Source: Hormiphora californensis (lineage: Eukaryota > Ctenophora > Tentaculata > Cydippida > Pleurobrachiidae). Taken from it: a DNA stretch of 64,000 nucleotides. The DNA is taken from contig CM035352.1 in assembly GCA_020137815.1 (NCBI GenBank), positions 2,480,131 to 2,544,130 on the forward strand, read 5' to 3'. The position numbers and the translations under genes are program-made. Each line of letters opens with the position of its first letter. Position 1 is the stretch's first letter. The notes under the pieces were generated by a model that did no database searches, was not told where the DNA came from, and saw only the letters and a program-made list of their open reading frames with translations. Shown here in pieces: positions 62,671 through 64,000 of the stretch.

Positions 62671-63273
62671 GAATAATTAATTGTTCAATTAATGTCTTAA
62701 CCTATTAATTTGAAAATGAGTCAATAAATAAATACCATATAATCCAATATATAATATGCTATTGGCTGATTCTATTCAAATGAATGACCATGTGTATTCA
62801 AATGAATGACCATGTGTAAAGTTATATTGTTTGTGTAATCCTATCTCTGCTGTTGGAAGGTGGGTGTTTGTTTGCCCAGCACATAGCCGCATCTCCCACT
62901 GATTTACACTGCAGTTGCATGGCCTCATGTATTGTTACAGAGCTGTAAGAAAAAGGGGATTATTCTCCGCAAACCTTGAATTTTTCATACTTTCTTTTTA
63001 TTATAAAAATCCAGAGCACGGACACAGTGTCAAGCTACTCAATTCAAACCTCCCCTTTGATAGATTCCATTTTTTTCAGCCCCAGACATGGTTAGTTAGC
63101 TTGTTAAGAGACAATTGTGGGTCCCTGCACTCCTTATTGCAACATGGGTTAGCTGGTTTATGATTTAGATGATTTGTTAGCAACGTAACTACCATGGTGC
63201 TACTGCTGCACCTCAGTATATTATATGTGCTTTTCGTGTGAATTACTAAAATGCATGGTTATAGCGAATAACG

Positions 63274-63354
63274 CTGTCAGAGCATTGGCCTGACCCATTC
63301 TAGTTTCTCTCAAATTTGAGCGCGAGAACTGTGGTCAGAGCATTGGCCTGACAG
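63274..63354. mobile_element. 81-bp MITE with 8-bp target duplication, copy 2
   Basis: Same ends and internal direct repeat as the element at 30417, flanked by GAATAACG at 63266-63273 and 63355-63362. Confidence 0.85.
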
Positions 63355-63455
63355 GAATAACGCGGTATAAATAGAAGAGGTATTATGACATACATTGTAC
63401 TAATAGTAATATAATAGTAAGTTTTATCTGCATGCACATATATTTCAGTAATTTA

Positions 63456-63671
63456 AAATCGGATTTTTTGAAGTTGTCACCCCCTTTTCGTGCGCGGCGT
63501 CGTATTTGCGTGTGACAGCCCCCACTCACTTTACGGCATAAAACCGCATATCACCGGAAAGAGCATAATTTTGTGAGTCCGTAAAACTTTTGATCGACGA
63601 GCCAAAATACAGCCAAAACAAGTTTCCGACGCGCACCACCCAGGGGGTGACAACTTCAAAAAATCCGACTT
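63456..63671. mobile_element. TA-flanked MITE, copy 2
   Basis: Inverted ends ATCGGATTTTTTGAAGTTGT... and its near complement, flanked by TA at 63454-63455 and 63672-63673. Close in sequence to the ends of the 40098 element. Confidence 0.85.
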
Positions 63672-64000
63672 TACTAGTAGGCGCTAATTATCACAAATAC
63701 GTATAAAACAGATTTCTTGATTCTTGGCTAACAGAACCGTTATCTCTTCATGACATATCTGTCATTCTTGAGCTCCTCAACCTTACATCATATTAACCTG
63801 TTAAAAACACTTGATAACATTTTTTCTGTCAACTTCCAGGGGTAGCTGTAATGTTATGTTTCGAAAAACATGCTATATTTTGCGATGTGGTTATGCCTAT
63901 TATTCCTCATGGAGTTTACAGCTACTAGCCAGGCTAGATATTGAGAGAGTGAGAGAGAGAGAGAGAGAGAGAGTGAGAGTGAGAGAGAGAGAGAGAGAGA

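Larger units (their letters stand above)
62671..64000. other. Intergenic, with two MITEs and a terminal (GA)n tract
   Basis: No gene seen. MITE copies lie at 63274 and 63456 (own entries), and a (GA)n run begins at about 63940 and continues to the window end. Confidence 0.7.

Overview
The window is nuclear DNA from an animal, probably an early-branching one; a sponge is my best guess, but that is inference. Evidence: spliced genes with short GT-AG introns, a SIX-class homeobox gene, a 375-residue five-exon actin, PI4KA, UBAC1, DONSON, SLC25 and acetate kinase homologues, TTAGGG/CCCTAA-type arrays, abundant (CT/GA)n microsatellites and many small inverted-repeat transposons. A run of exactly 100 N at 53901-54000 is an assembly gap.

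Layout. 1-6.3 kb, plus strand: the 3' part of a phosphatidylinositol 4-kinase alpha gene, then a complete UBAC1 gene with an 8-bp-TSD transposon in an intron. 7-10 kb, minus: an Arg-Gly-rich/EamA-transporter fusion gene with a possible alternative last exon. 10.8-12.4 kb, minus: a SIX1/2-like homeobox gene, divergent from an unrecognised secreted or membrane glycoprotein gene (13.3-17.5 kb, plus). 18.1-21.2 kb, minus: a coiled-coil plus PDZ gene. 21.9-30.8 kb, minus: a long gene with two Ras-association-type domains and a huge acidic Ser-rich last exon. 31.8-33.5 kb, plus: actin with TATA and CArG boxes. 34.6-36.5 kb, minus: a mitochondrial carrier. 36.8-40.3 kb: nested transposons. 41.3-47.8 kb, plus: a small acidic ORF, then DONSON with a one-exon gene nested in its longest intron. 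48.6-50.4 kb, minus: an acidic Glu/Ala-repeat gene. 50.5-56.6 kb: gene-poor and microsatellite-rich, with the gap. 56.6-61.0 kb, minus: a seven-exon acetate kinase. 61-64 kb: no gene seen.

Most gene models close exactly. Exon lengths sum to whole codons for PI4KA (part), UBAC1, the RGG/EamA gene, actin, the carrier, DONSON and acetate kinase. The striking exception is a cluster between about 11.9 and 28.8 kb. There the SIX, glycoprotein, coiled-coil/PDZ and Ras-association genes keep good splice sites and protein similarity but need repeated reading-frame changes, nearly all equal to one extra base. This could be regional insertion errors in the assembly or, less likely, +1 recoding. It is the observation most worth checking. 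The genes have no operon-like functional link; they are ordinary neighbours.
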